64,000 bases of DNA from contig JAIEMV010000016.1 in NCBI GenBank assembly GCA_019751875.1, positions 1 to 64,000 of the forward strand. The letters run 5' to 3'. Shown in pieces: positions 1-9,530 of this stretch (positions are counted from its first letter, which is position 1; the number at the start of each line of letters is the position of its first letter). The DNA is from Hyphomicrobium sp. GTDB lineage: Bacteria > Pseudomonadota > Alphaproteobacteria > Rhizobiales > Hyphomicrobiaceae. Under the pieces are notes generated by a model. That model made no database searches. It was given only the letters and a program-made list of their open reading frames with translations, and was not told the origin of the DNA. The position numbers and the translations under genes were made by a program.

Positions 1-1064
1 CTCGCCCAAGGCTGCCTCCAAAAGTCAGCCTTGAATCAAGGTCCGAGTCCCCAGTCAAGCTTTGTCCACGAAACCTAAATGATCCACAGCACGGACTGCG
101 CCGGAAATGCACAATTATCAAGGGCGATATTTGCGACAGCGCTCTCGTCGATGACGTTCTTTCCGCAGGCCACTTCGACTTCATTTTTCACCTAGCGTCT
201 TATGCCACCGTTATTGAGAAAGCCATTGACAGTCCTCTTGAAACAATTGAGACGAATACAATTGGCACGGTTAATATTTTAGAATCAATTCGCCGCCACC
301 GGCTGTCGCCGTTACGCATTATTCACGCTTCAACTGACAAAGTGTACGGGGAAATGGATGGCGAGCCCTATGAAGAGGAAAAAACACCTCTGAAGGGTAT
401 CGGCCTCTACGACAGTTCAAAGCTTGCGGCAGATCTATTGATTCGCACCTACCATGAAGTGTATGGACTGCCGACCGTCGTTCTTCGCTTGTGCAATATC
501 TTTGGCCCTGCTGACTTTAATACAAAACACCGCCTCATCCCTCGCGCATTGGCCAGCCTCTATGGACAACGCTATCCGCGCCCCCCTGAGCTTTACTTCG
601 ACTCTATCGATCATTGGCGCGATTATCTATACATCGACGATCTTCTCCGGGTGTTTCTCCATGTCGCCTTTCGTGACGAGTGCACCGGCGAAACGTTCAA
701 CGTGGCGGCGGCGCGGTTTGCTTCTACGCCCGAGGTACTTAAGCTATTGGTGGAGATGGCATCCGAAATCGAGAGCGAATTCGATCCGATCCGGGCGGAG
801 AGGATTCTATCGGGTGGCATTTCGGTTCGCATTCGTCCTCAGAATTCCTCGGTCTTGAAACTTTCTAAGCAGCGGCTTAATGGTAATAAATTAACCCGCA
901 TGACCGGATTTGAACCGAGCGTCACTTTCAACGAGGGACTGTCTCGAACCATTTGCGCTTACCGTGAATACTACCTGGGCTTGGCACAGCCCGAGGCTGA
1001 CGGTATCACGAAGAGGTCTGCGAGCGTCCAAGTCGCCAGTCCCATTCAACCATCGGCGGCCTAA
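1..1064 (+). CDS. NAD-dependent sugar epimerase/dehydratase, 5' end cut by window edge
   Basis: Extended short-chain dehydrogenase acting on a nucleotide sugar for polysaccharide synthesis. The reading frame is open from base 3 to the TAA at 1062-1064, so the gene enters from outside the window; a GTG at 342 is internal and not the start. Visible motifs: GDI near 123, HLASYA (NAD-side loop) near 189, the catalytic STDK-x-YG region near 330, and YDSSK (catalytic Tyr-x3-Lys) near 408. The glycine-rich GxxGxxG strand is expected about 50 residues before GDI and therefore lies just outside. The family includes dTDP-glucose 4,6-dehydratases and UDP-sugar 4-epimerases; the substrate cannot be assigned. 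A second member of the same family follows 92 nt downstream, so the two probably act on the same or consecutive sugar nucleotides. Confidence 0.85.
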   Translation, partial: RPRLPPKVSLESRSESPVKLCPRNLNDPQHGLRRKCTIIKGDICDSALVDDVLSAGHFDFIFHLASYATVIEKAIDSPLETIETNTIGTVNILESIRRHRLSPLRIIHASTDKVYGEMDGEPYEEEKTPLKGIGLYDSSKLAADLLIRTYHEVYGLPTVVLRLCNIFGPADFNTKHRLIPRALASLYGQRYPRPPELYFDSIDHWRDYLYIDDLLRVFLHVAFRDECTGETFNVAAARFASTPEVLKLLVEMASEIESEFDPIRAERILSGGISVRIRPQNSSVLKLSKQRLNGNKLTRMTGFEPSVTFNEGLSRTICAYREYYLGLAQPEADGITKRSASVQVASPIQPSAA

Positions 1065-1156
1065 CATCGAATCTGCTTTAGCGCAGTGTCTCAGCTTACT
1101 GCTGAAGCGACTGGAACAAACCCATTTCTAATTTTTGGCATAACAGAAAGTGTCTT

Positions 1157-2107
1157 GTGACCGGCGGGGCCGGTTTTGGCGGCTCGCATCTTTGTATTGA
1201 ACTTTTAAAGCGAGGCGCACATGTCTATCTCCTGGATCGAATAGTCCCACGTAATTCCTATCTCCAGCTGAGTGGATTCGTTTCCGATGTCCAGATCGTG
1301 CTGGGCGATGTGAGAAATTTAGACTTGCTGAAAACGCTAATCGAGCGGTTCCGCATTGATGTCATTTTCCATTTGGCGGCTCAGCCGCTCGTAGGCCCAA
1401 GCAACGTTCTACCGCTTGAGACGTTGGACATCAACATTTCGGGGACTTACTCGGTGCTGGAGGCGATGCGGACCACGGACTCTTGCAAGTTCATGGTTTT
1501 TGCCTCGTCCGGCGGTCACTACGGCGCCACAACACGAGATTTCCCGATCTCTGAAGAGGATATTCCAGCTCCGGCCTCGAATATTTATGGAGCGTCGAAA
1601 TCGGCGGCTGACGTTATCGTTCGTGCTTACGCTCAGGTCTACGGTTTGAACGTCGCTGCTTGCCGCTTCATGAATACCTATGGCCCCGGCGATACCAACT
1701 TCAGTCGTCTCATACCGCGAGCAATCCGGAACCTCATTGAGCAGTCCAGCTATTCTTTCGGTGACCGTGACGATGGATCAACCCGACTCGATTTCCTCTT
1801 CATTCGCGACATGACGCAAGCCTACATTTCGGTTGCTGAAAATCTCGAGGAGGTTAAAGGCGAGGCTTTTAATTTTGGGTCTGGTGCGTCCAGGAGCACA
1901 GCGGAAGTTGCGAAACTGGTGAGTATTGCCTTCGATGGCAAGGACCGGTGCCCAGAGTTTTCTGGTCCTTCTAGGGCGGTTCCCATCGTGAAGTATCTCG
2001 ACATTTCCAAGGCGGAAGCGCGTTTAGGCTGGAAACCGTCAACCGCCTTGCATGACGGTCTTCGAGAGACGCTCGAGTGGTATCGACGCCACGGCGTCAC
2101 TTTCTAG
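1157..2107 (+). CDS. NAD-dependent sugar epimerase/dehydratase
   Basis: Extended SDR enzyme, cytosolic, modifying a nucleotide-activated sugar. Motifs seen: TGGAGFGGSHL cofactor loop at the very N-terminus, HLAAQ, ASSGGHYG (catalytic Ser region) and NIYGASKSAAD (Tyr-x3-Lys). At 316 residues it is of normal family length. The start is uncertain: the only ATG/GTG/TTG codon in this frame before the glycine motif is the GTG at 1157, which removes most of the first beta strand; upstream codons read NRKCLV in frame back to a stop at 1103, so a rare start codon further upstream is possible. The usual GFIG is GFGG here. It follows the partial epimerase by 92 nt and precedes an acyltransferase, in the same direction. 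Substrate not assignable. Confidence 0.82.
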   Translation: MTGGAGFGGSHLCIELLKRGAHVYLLDRIVPRNSYLQLSGFVSDVQIVLGDVRNLDLLKTLIERFRIDVIFHLAAQPLVGPSNVLPLETLDINISGTYSVLEAMRTTDSCKFMVFASSGGHYGATTRDFPISEEDIPAPASNIYGASKSAADVIVRAYAQVYGLNVAACRFMNTYGPGDTNFSRLIPRAIRNLIEQSSYSFGDRDDGSTRLDFLFIRDMTQAYISVAENLEEVKGEAFNFGSGASRSTAEVAKLVSIAFDGKDRCPEFSGPSRAVPIVKYLDISKAEARLGWKPSTALHDGLRETLEWYRRHGVTF

Positions 2108-2172
2108 ATTTCGATAGACACAGGCAATATGAGAAACCAAGAGTCACAGGTGGGCGGAGAGGCGCACAAGCC

Positions 2173-3360
2173 ATGACAAACTCCCGCAATCGCTTCTCCG
2201 CTCTAGATGGCTGGCGCGCGATTGCCGCTCTTATGATCGCACTCCACCGCATCGCGCTCGACGGCTATCATTCAAAGCTACCTTTCGTTAACAACTCTTA
2301 CCTGTTTGTTGACTTCTTTTTCGTCCTCTCTGGCTTCGTCATTACTCATGCCTACTTCATGAACGTGACTGACACGAATTCGCTCCTGAACTTCGTCATT
2401 CGGCGTTTTGGACGGCTGTGGCCCTTGCATGTCGCCCTGCTGGGGGCATTTGTAGCGATCGAAATTCTACGATATCATTATTTGAAGCCGGGAGAGTCGG
2501 CCGCCGACCTTCTCACGCGAGATCAAGTCCTTTCTATTGGCTCTCATGCCCTTCTCCTTCAAGCACTCGGGTTTACTCCCGAATACGCAGCGCGTTGGAA
2601 TGTTCCAAGCTGGTCGATTTCGGTTGAATTCTGGACCTATGTGCTATTTGGCGCCATGTGCCTTGCCTTCCGCCGGTCCTTCTTCGCCTGGTCGTGTGTA
2701 TTAATCGTGGGAAGCCTGCTCCTTATCGGTGCACGCTCTCCATCGAACATGAATACGGCCTTTGACTATGGTTTCGCGCGATGTTTGGCGGGTTTTTTCA
2801 TGGGGCACATCTGCTACCGAATCTGGACCACATGGGGAGAAAACCTTAAGGCCTATATGGACTATATAGGTTCGACAACCGCTGAGGTCATGGTGGTGCT
2901 CCTGGCCATCGTTTTCGTGTCCGTTGCCGGCATAACCACTCTATCGCTTTTCGCACCGCTATTTTTTGCTCCGCTGATCATCGTATTTGCCTTCGAACGG
3001 GGGTCGCTGTCTCGCCGTATGCAACACCCGCTTTCCGTCGAACTGGGAGCCCTGTCCTACTCGATCTATATGGTTGCTCTTCTGGTCGTCATGATCATCA
3101 TCGAGGTCGCAAAGCAGGCTGACGCGCATCTCGATTTAGACCTCGTTCAGCAAAAACTTATTGATGGTAACAGCAGGGCGTGGCTGGACCTGGGATCGGC
3201 GCTTGCGAACGACGCTTTCGCCATCCTTTATCTTGTTATCATCCTCATCGTATCGAAGATCACCTACACAATCATCGAAGCGCCCGGCAGGCGATTCTTC
3301 AATTCGGTGGCCGCTCGCGTGACGGCACAAACTGGCGCGACTGTTCCGGCAGCCAATTAA
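2173..3360 (+). CDS. Acyltransferase 3 family membrane protein
   Basis: Integral membrane O-acyltransferase of the acyltransferase 3 (OafA/NodX/ExoZ) family, which moves acetyl, succinyl or similar groups onto surface polysaccharide or its lipid-linked precursor. The N-terminal FSALDGWRAIAALMIALHR contains the family's Arg and catalytic His; FVDFFFVLSGFVI follows near residue 45. About ten hydrophobic segments run through the 395 residues. The ATG at 2173 is chosen because GGAGAGG lies a few bases upstream and the family motif begins right after; an upstream GTG at 2077 would overlap the previous gene. The position inside the exopolysaccharide locus suggests it decorates that polymer. Acyl group and acceptor cannot be read from sequence. 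Confidence 0.85.
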   Translation: MTNSRNRFSALDGWRAIAALMIALHRIALDGYHSKLPFVNNSYLFVDFFFVLSGFVITHAYFMNVTDTNSLLNFVIRRFGRLWPLHVALLGAFVAIEILRYHYLKPGESAADLLTRDQVLSIGSHALLLQALGFTPEYAARWNVPSWSISVEFWTYVLFGAMCLAFRRSFFAWSCVLIVGSLLLIGARSPSNMNTAFDYGFARCLAGFFMGHICYRIWTTWGENLKAYMDYIGSTTAEVMVVLLAIVFVSVAGITTLSLFAPLFFAPLIIVFAFERGSLSRRMQHPLSVELGALSYSIYMVALLVVMIIIEVAKQADAHLDLDLVQQKLIDGNSRAWLDLGSALANDAFAILYLVIILIVSKITYTIIEAPGRRFFNSVAARVTAQTGATVPAAN

Positions 3361-3617
3361 GCAATTAATGCCACGGAGGCCTGCCACTTTCTTTGAACGT
3401 GAGTGGCTGCCTATGATCTGCACGGATATGATGCTTGCCGCCATTAGCCATAAGCGAACGTGTCTGCATCATCCTATGCTTTTACCATTACAATGGCATC
3501 TGTCATGCAGGGGGGGGCGCAGACTAGAACTCCCTGAACTCACGAAGATTCATGCTCTGTCTGTCCAGAGATAAGTTACCCTCATCCTGGTAAAAAACGC
3601 GCCTGGAATTGATCAAA

Positions 3618-5552
3618 ATGTCTGTTCATAATCTTGACCCTTACATCCGACGTTCAGAATCGTCGGGTTCACGCGAATTTCTCACGCGGGCAGACATAGC
3701 AAGATTTTGCCGGCGCAATAGCAAATTGATCGCCTTGCCGATTGCTCTCTCGTTGGGCGTTGCATACCTGTATATACTGCTGGTCCCCCCTCTGTTCACT
3801 GCGCGATCTGAGTTATTGATCGACCCGAAGCTCTCACAGACCATTCGGGAGAGCGGCGATAGCAGTTCTTTTTTTGACGCTCCGCAGCTTGAGAATCAAA
3901 TTGCAGTGCTGCGTTCGGAGAGTGTTGCGCGTGAGGTCGTCGCCGCACTAGCTCTGCACAATAATTCTGAGTTCAGCGGCCAGAAAACCGCCTCAGTGCT
4001 CTCGCGGTTCTTTTCCCTTTCCGAACCGACTGAACTGCCGGAGGCTGTGCGTAAGGCAAATGCCGTCACCGCAGTACGAAGCGCGTTGGAGCTTCGCCGT
4101 ATCGGGTCGTCCTATGCCATCGAAGTATCATTCACGTCGAAAAATCCTCAAACTGCTGCTGACGTTGTCAACGCTACCACCGCGGCCTATCTCGACGATC
4201 TCGTTAAGGCCAGAGGTGAAGCCGCAAGGCAGGGCAGCATCTGGCTCGAACAGCGAGTTGAAGAGTTGCGCAATCAAATGAACGATGCAGCTCGTCGCGT
4301 TCAAGAGTTTCGTGCGAGCCACGACTACCGCATTCACAAGCGCTCCGATGGTCCGCTCGGCGGCGAAGCCAAACCGTCGGATCAAGCAACGAACGCGTCA
4401 GCAACACTGGACGAACTGGAATCGACGGCGGCAACATACCGCCGGATATACGAAAACTTTTATCAAGCCTTCGCAGAAGCTGTGCAGCGGGAAACGTACC
4501 CTGTATCGAATGCACGGGTCATATCCCCAGCTAAGCCACCGACCACCAAAAGTCATCCCAAAGCATTGCTCACGATGCTGCTTGCTGCTCTATTCGGTAC
4601 CATTATTGGTGTGTTGTTGGCTCTACTTCGAAACAATATTGATAAGCCGGTAACCGATGCCCGAACAGTACGGTCGCTGCTTGGCCTGAAATGCCTTGGA
4701 CAGCTCCCTATGGTCGTCTTTCCCGGTCATCGCGAATGGCAAATTCGTCTCCAAAATTTTAGATCCGCCTTGTTTGGCAAAGCTGAAAATCGGAGCAAGG
4801 GTTTTGCGCGAGTGAAGCCCGCATACAGCGCACTCACTCGGAGTCCTTCGAGCACCTTGCAGCGGAACCTATTCTGGTATTCCGTCGACGTACCGATGAC
4901 TGCATTCAGCCAGGCCGTCCGCCGCGTTAGGACCGGTATTTCGCTTGATGCCGCAACCAAACCGATCAAGACTCTCGGCGTATCATCGGGATCCCCGGGT
5001 GAGGGTAAGTCAACACTGGCAGCCAATCTCGCGGCGCAGTTTGCATCCAAGTCTGCTCGAGTACTGTTGGTCGACGCTGACGTTTATCGGGCGACTTTGA
5101 CTTCCAATTTGGCGCCCGGGGCAACGCGCGGATTGCTGGAAGTCGCGCTAGATTCGGCCAATCTCGATGACGTCTTAGTCGCTTCTCCTTTCCAAGGTCT
5201 GTCGATCCTGCCAATGGTGCGGCGTCCAGATACGATGATTAAGGCGCATCACTTGCTTGCGTCTGAGGAAATGTTTGCTTTTCTTGCTTCAGCTAAAGAA
5301 GCCTTCGACACGGTCATTGTAGATCTGCCGCCTCTTAGGCTCGCGACTGAGAGCTACGAATTTGCTGCCAAGCTTGATTGTGTCGTGCTCGTTGCTGAAG
5401 CGGATGTTACTCCTCTTTCGCATCTGGACGAGACCTTGACATTGTTACGTCAAGCTCGCGTGCATATCGCTGGCTTGGTCATAAACAAGCTCACCGCGAA
5501 CCTTTTTCGTAGCTCAGGACAGCGCGCGGAAGTTTATTATCGGGCGGACTAA
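3618..5552 (+). CDS. Wzc/ExoP-like chain-length regulator and BY-type tyrosine kinase
   Basis: Inner-membrane polysaccharide co-polymerase that sets chain length and autophosphorylates on tyrosine to drive Wzy-dependent export. N-terminal Wzz domain with a first membrane segment near residues 35-55, coiled-coil periplasmic part with GNVR-like region, second membrane segment near 320-345, then a cytoplasmic kinase: Walker A GSPGEGKSTLAANLA (about 457-470), Walker A' VLLVDADVYRATL and Walker B DTVIVDLPPL. The C-terminus carries only a short tyrosine cluster (EVYYRAD). All nucleotide-binding residues are present, unlike the related protein at 44150-45322. The ATG at 3618 is preferred over the TTG at 3609. 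It partners the OPX protein at 24399-25787 and the flippase/polymerase on the opposite strand. Confidence 0.9.
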   Translation: MSVHNLDPYIRRSESSGSREFLTRADIARFCRRNSKLIALPIALSLGVAYLYILLVPPLFTARSELLIDPKLSQTIRESGDSSSFFDAPQLENQIAVLRSESVAREVVAALALHNNSEFSGQKTASVLSRFFSLSEPTELPEAVRKANAVTAVRSALELRRIGSSYAIEVSFTSKNPQTAADVVNATTAAYLDDLVKARGEAARQGSIWLEQRVEELRNQMNDAARRVQEFRASHDYRIHKRSDGPLGGEAKPSDQATNASATLDELESTAATYRRIYENFYQAFAEAVQRETYPVSNARVISPAKPPTTKSHPKALLTMLLAALFGTIIGVLLALLRNNIDKPVTDARTVRSLLGLKCLGQLPMVVFPGHREWQIRLQNFRSALFGKAENRSKGFARVKPAYSALTRSPSSTLQRNLFWYSVDVPMTAFSQAVRRVRTGISLDAATKPIKTLGVSSGSPGEGKSTLAANLAAQFASKSARVLLVDADVYRATLTSNLAPGATRGLLEVALDSANLDDVLVASPFQGLSILPMVRRPDTMIKAHHLLASEEMFAFLASAKEAFDTVIVDLPPLRLATESYEFAAKLDCVVLVAEADVTPLSHLDETLTLLRQARVHIAGLVINKLTANLFRSSGQRAEVYYRAD

Positions 5553-5842
5553 CCCGGCGGTCGGGCAACAAGAGAAGCATGTTTGTCGCCGCAGAGATAT
5601 GCCGCCCGACACGATCAGCAGTGCCGATCGCAACCTCTGTCCACTCATTGCTTTCTATACGCCAAGCAGGTCGCCTGATTCGGTCGGGCCTTGGCGTCCG
5701 AACCGGGCAGGTCGAGAGCCTACGGGCACTCTCATCCTGTGATACCTCCGCGTCGCCCCAAAAAGCACGGGTAGAACAGGTAAAATTCGTCTGCTCGGCG
5801 AAGCCGAGGTGACACGGGAGAAGCCGCGCTGCGACTATAGCT
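5553..5842. other. Intergenic region between convergent wzc-like and GT25 genes
   Basis: About 290 bases between genes that point towards each other. An open frame at 5579-5812 has no recognisable motif and no convincing ribosome binding site, and I treat it as non-coding. No clear rho-independent terminator was seen. Confidence 0.4.
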
Positions 5843-6670
5843 TTAATGAATTTGACTAAACAAACCTGAATTGCTGCGAATTCTTCTGTCCGCCGTCAGC
5901 AGACCGTAATCGCCCAATATTTTTCGCGCCTTCTCGACCATCTTTAATGCGTACCAACAACATTTGTCTTTCAGCGAAATGCCCGAGCCGATGCTTGCCA
6001 CTGGTATTTGCGTTGGTGTATAGCGCTCAATGACAGGGTACGGAAAGATGCCATATAGCGGCAATTGCGTTTCCCAGAAGCGGTCAAGGGCAATGTCAAT
6101 AAAGTCTCGGACTTGCCGAAGTTCTTGAGCCATTCGCTCCGCACCTCGCCGCGTAAGCAGATACGCCTGGCAACCGAGCGGGCTCGTTTGATAACGAACC
6201 ATATTTCTATCTTTGTAGAACCCTATTTTTCGTGCCGGGGCCGCATAGCGCCCAAATAGACGCACGTAATCCATGCCAAGCTTTCCGCAATGGGCGGCGA
6301 AGTCCTCGAATGGGAATGATACATCCAACAGCACATCATCCTCAAGTACCAACAAGTACTCTGCAGTTCCCTCTAGGAAGCTTTGAATGGCTGTGAAATG
6401 ACTCGAATAGTTACCCAAGTGGGTTTGACTGAATACGGCGCCTGACGTTCGGACCGCGCTCGCAGCATCATATTGGAGGGCCGTGTTCTCAAGCGACCGA
6501 TGGGCGTCAAGGAAGCGCCATGACAGCGATGTATTCTCCATCATTGAAGTGATGAATTGCCGACGTTTATGTGCGGACTGAAGGCTGATGACAACTACAT
6601 CGAGAAATGATGATGGCATGGCTTTCTGATGCCTCTCTTGTTCAGATACAGTTGGCATGATCTTGTACAT
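5843..6670 (-). CDS. Glycosyltransferase family 25 protein
   Basis: Retaining glycosyltransferase of family 25 (LPS/procollagen galactosyltransferase type) that adds one sugar to a lipid-linked or lipopolysaccharide acceptor at the cytoplasmic face. Seen: VVVISLQSAHKRR near residue 26 (N-terminal family motif), LLVLEDDVLLD (the ExDD metal-binding motif) near 105, and TSPLGCQAYLLTRRGAERM typical of the GT25 C-terminal half. Length 275 is normal. The ATG at 6670 has AGGA six bases upstream; an internal ATG at 6619 would still leave the family motif intact. It is the last gene of the long minus-strand block, 67 nt after the preceding GT4. Sugar and linkage unknown. Confidence 0.85.
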   Translation of the reverse strand: MYKIMPTVSEQERHQKAMPSSFLDVVVISLQSAHKRRQFITSMMENTSLSWRFLDAHRSLENTALQYDAASAVRTSGAVFSQTHLGNYSSHFTAIQSFLEGTAEYLLVLEDDVLLDVSFPFEDFAAHCGKLGMDYVRLFGRYAAPARKIGFYKDRNMVRYQTSPLGCQAYLLTRRGAERMAQELRQVRDFIDIALDRFWETQLPLYGIFPYPVIERYTPTQIPVASIGSGISLKDKCCWYALKMVEKARKILGDYGLLTADRRIRSNSGLFSQIH

Positions 6671-6737
6671 ATGGTCCTGTGCACGGTCTAGGAAATGGAT
6701 GCGTACGATTAGAAGCTGAGTTGTTGGCGTGGCGCAG

Positions 6738-7940
6738 CTAACTTAAGTTGGTTCGGAGCGGGAGCCCAAGATCTATGTTTCTCATCAGCACAAGATGAGT
6801 ATGGGCTATCTTCAACCAGCTATATTTCAAGGTACGATCAAATCCTCTGTGAATAAGCGACGTCCGCAGGCGCTCCGATTTAAGAATGCTGCGGACGGCC
6901 GAGATCCACGCTTCGGGCTCATTTGGGTCTGCGTAAAGCGCAGCATCGCCACAGGTCTCAGGCATTGACGGCCTGGATGAGACAACAACGGGGCAACCGA
7001 AGACCATCGCCTCGACGGCTGTTAAGGCGAAACCCTCGATTTGGGACGGCAGTAAATAGCATGTTGCTGCGCTGTAGCACTCAGCAAGCTCGTCATCACT
7101 TAGTCGTCCAAGTATTCGGACGTTTGGCGGTATTTCGCTTCCAAGGCGCGCGATCGCCTCGTTACTGATCTGGCCCGGCAAGTGGATATCCAGTCCGAGT
7201 TCATCCAGTGCCGCTGCAATTCGCCAGACAATGGATATGTTTTTGTGGTGCTCATTTCTGGCCAGACACATGACATACGGGCGGCCTGTGTGCTTTGGTT
7301 TGTTTGTTTTGGCGAACCTTCGGAGATGATCAATCCCGCTGTACGTCACGACTACTTTCGAATCATCACAAACTGATGCCTCGACGAGATGCTGGCGTGA
7401 CAGCTCCGAGACCGTCGTAACGCAGCGCGCCGTGCGTCCCAATGCCGGCAGAATGATACGGTGAGCTAGACGGAACGGAAAGCTATAGCTCTGAGGCGTA
7501 TGTATGGTCTGCATGTCATGAATGCAGACTATGTGCTTCGGATGCCGAACCGGCGCTAAATTGCAAAAGCTCAGCAAACCTCCTTTGGCTCGCCGTGGCA
7601 ACTGGAATTGGCACCAGAATTGAGGAATTCTTGGCTTCCGGTACTCGTCAACGACATCAACCTTTATCGCCTTCAAGTCCAGATTATTAGGAAATTCGGG
7701 TGCGATGAGGGTCACATCGAGATCTTCTGTGAGTTCTGCTCCGGTTTGTAGAAGTTGATCCAGCGCGAGGGTGATTTCCTTTGCCTGTCGGGCAACCCCG
7801 GTCGGCGACAGCATTATAAAGTCACCGTTAATGAACCACTGCCGCTTCGCTCGCACTTTGCGAACGTCACCACTTCCTTGAATTTCGGCACGGGGAATAT
7901 ACTGCGGTGTGCCTATGTACTCATTCATCGGCAATCTCAT
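6738..7940 (-). CDS. Glycosyltransferase family 4 (group 1)
   Basis: GT-B fold glycosyltransferase that extends the polysaccharide repeat unit from a nucleotide-sugar donor. The N-terminal half has SPTGVARQAKEI, comparable to the glycine-rich acceptor loop. The C-terminal Rossmann half has VMCLARNEHHKNISIVWR, VRILGRLSDDELAECYSAA and the E-x7-E region SQIEGFALTAVEAMVFGCPV near residues 315-330, which binds the donor diphosphate and ribose. 400 residues is typical. It lies 113 nt downstream of the Wzy-like gene and 67 nt upstream of the GT25 gene in the same direction. Donor and linkage unknown. An ATG at 7928 is an alternative start. Confidence 0.88.
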   Translation of the reverse strand: MRLPMNEYIGTPQYIPRAEIQGSGDVRKVRAKRQWFINGDFIMLSPTGVARQAKEITLALDQLLQTGAELTEDLDVTLIAPEFPNNLDLKAIKVDVVDEYRKPRIPQFWCQFQLPRRAKGGLLSFCNLAPVRHPKHIVCIHDMQTIHTPQSYSFPFRLAHRIILPALGRTARCVTTVSELSRQHLVEASVCDDSKVVVTYSGIDHLRRFAKTNKPKHTGRPYVMCLARNEHHKNISIVWRIAAALDELGLDIHLPGQISNEAIARLGSEIPPNVRILGRLSDDELAECYSAATCYLLPSQIEGFALTAVEAMVFGCPVVVSSRPSMPETCGDAALYADPNEPEAWISAVRSILKSERLRTSLIHRGFDRTLKYSWLKIAHTHLVLMRNIDLGLPLRTNLS

Positions 7941-8053
7941 TCTCAGTGTTCTTCTTTGCCTTCACTGCAAAGTTGATGCCGTTAGAGCGCTCTTTCGGAT
8001 GTAACCTCGCCAAGAGAAGGCCCCTGCCGCTTTTGTTTTCTCGACGATCCCCT

Positions 8054-9517
8054 TTACCAAGACATTGCAATATCGCGTCCCGTTTCAGCATTCCGCGATC
8101 TCACTTCCAAAAACGAAAGTAGCCGGAACCGGCAGGTGACCACAACTGCGAGAGATGCGAAGAAATATACACCTAAATCTGCATTGCCTGCGCTGATTGA
8201 CAAGCCGAGCAGCCACGCAAACGCGCTTGCACTCGCTGCCCGCCCCAAGGCCACCAATTCGCACCCGCTATCACGGTTAGGCCCATGTTCTATTGGCCAC
8301 CAGATGGCCGACAACAGGATCGGTCCAATAAGAATCAACCCCGGGAGACCGAGCTGAGACACATACGCTACAAGGAGACTTGAAGCGCGAGAGCTGCCAA
8401 TACCGATCCCTAACCCGTATGTTGCGGTAAACCCATCAAGACTTTTCGCATTCCAATAGCCCCGCTCGACAGCTGAGGCAGACGTGGCCTTGTTCAGCAA
8501 CATGCTATCGAACAACTCAGCAATTGCGTTGAAAACGGAAGCATTTGCGACCGCAAGAAAGGCTATTGCAGTTACTCCTACTGCCACCGACGACAAGATA
8601 GCGAGGCTGCTACGTGTGATTCTGTCTGTCGCCACCTCAACGACAGCGCGTATTCCCGCGACTGTGAACAGCACTAGCAGACCTACGTAGGCGGTAGACG
8701 ATGTGGAGAGGAGTAGAAGAAGGCAAATTACAACTGCGAGGACTAGAGCGAGTCTGTTGCCTGTCAGTCGCCAGTACGTAAATGAAAAGGCAAGGCCTGC
8801 TAGACCAGACATGGAGTATGCCGATGCCTCTGGGAAACCACCTGCAATTCGCCAAAACCCATGTTCCGAGTGGTTCGTCGACATGGAGTATGTTGCGGTA
8901 CGCAAAAACTCGAACACGTCAACAACGCCGATGAGCTTGAACAGTAAATCGAGGGCTCCGAACAGCGCTGTGAAAATTGCGAATGCAAAAAACGCATCCC
9001 GCGCCGGTGTTAAATTGCTTCTACTATCAAGGTAGGCAGTTACCGCAAAAAATGAGAGAAGACTGAGACAGAAATAGGCCGTCTGGCTGATGTTGCCGGA
9101 TACAGGACCCAGGGTCGTTTCAATCATTCCCCGACCAATTGCCGTGACCGAAGACGCGTCGGCAGCGGAAGCGGTGACGAATACGGTGGTCTCTCCGGCG
9201 AACAGGCGTGGCAAGACGACACTTCCTACAATCGCGTAAAGCATAAGGAGCGCGACATACCATGAGACCTGATGAGTCAGGAAAGCGCGGCAGTAGGCAT
9301 GCACACCTCCCCGCGCAACCAAGACAGACAAAAACATGATGGCGACAAGCAGCGTGTATATTTGTGGCGAAGAACCACCGAGTGCGGTCAATATCGCGAA
9401 CGCCGTCGATCCAAACGTAAGTGAGGCAAAGAGTGCCACAATAATGCCGCCACCCCACATCCGGCCGACAAGCAGCAGGACGCCGACAACAAGGAGGCCT
9501 ATTATTGAAACCTGCAT
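8054..9517 (-). CDS. Wzy/O-antigen ligase-like polysaccharide polymerase
   Basis: Polytopic membrane protein, 487 residues with about ten or more hydrophobic segments, resembling Wzy polymerases and O-antigen ligases. The pattern of TM helices, a short Ser/Thr-rich motif (LLSTSSTAYVGL), a large periplasmic loop with ERGYWNAKSLDGF and a following GLGIGIGSSRASS stretch is what this superfamily shows. It would join lipid-linked repeat units at the periplasmic face. The frame is open further upstream but that part overlaps the GT4 gene and is not protein-like; the ATG at 9517 starts directly with a membrane helix and sits 13 nt after the previous stop, with AAGG upstream. Polymerase versus ligase cannot be separated by sequence; the presence of Wzx and Wzc homologues favours polymerase. 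Confidence 0.75.
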   Translation of the reverse strand: MQVSIIGLLVVGVLLLVGRMWGGGIIVALFASLTFGSTAFAILTALGGSSPQIYTLLVAIMFLSVLVARGGVHAYCRAFLTHQVSWYVALLMLYAIVGSVVLPRLFAGETTVFVTASAADASSVTAIGRGMIETTLGPVSGNISQTAYFCLSLLSFFAVTAYLDSRSNLTPARDAFFAFAIFTALFGALDLLFKLIGVVDVFEFLRTATYSMSTNHSEHGFWRIAGGFPEASAYSMSGLAGLAFSFTYWRLTGNRLALVLAVVICLLLLLSTSSTAYVGLLVLFTVAGIRAVVEVATDRITRSSLAILSSVAVGVTAIAFLAVANASVFNAIAELFDSMLLNKATSASAVERGYWNAKSLDGFTATYGLGIGIGSSRASSLLVAYVSQLGLPGLILIGPILLSAIWWPIEHGPNRDSGCELVALGRAASASAFAWLLGLSISAGNADLGVYFFASLAVVVTCRFRLLSFLEVRSRNAETGRDIAMSW

Positions 9518-9530
9518 GGAACGGCTTGCC

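Noticed and set aside
3368-3574. 68-residue open frame between acyltransferase and Wzc-like gene
   Set aside because: No domain or signal visible; crosses the G8 tract; treated as intergenic.
5579-5812. 77-residue open frame after the Wzc-like gene
   Set aside because: No recognisable motif, odd composition and no convincing ribosome binding site; probably chance.
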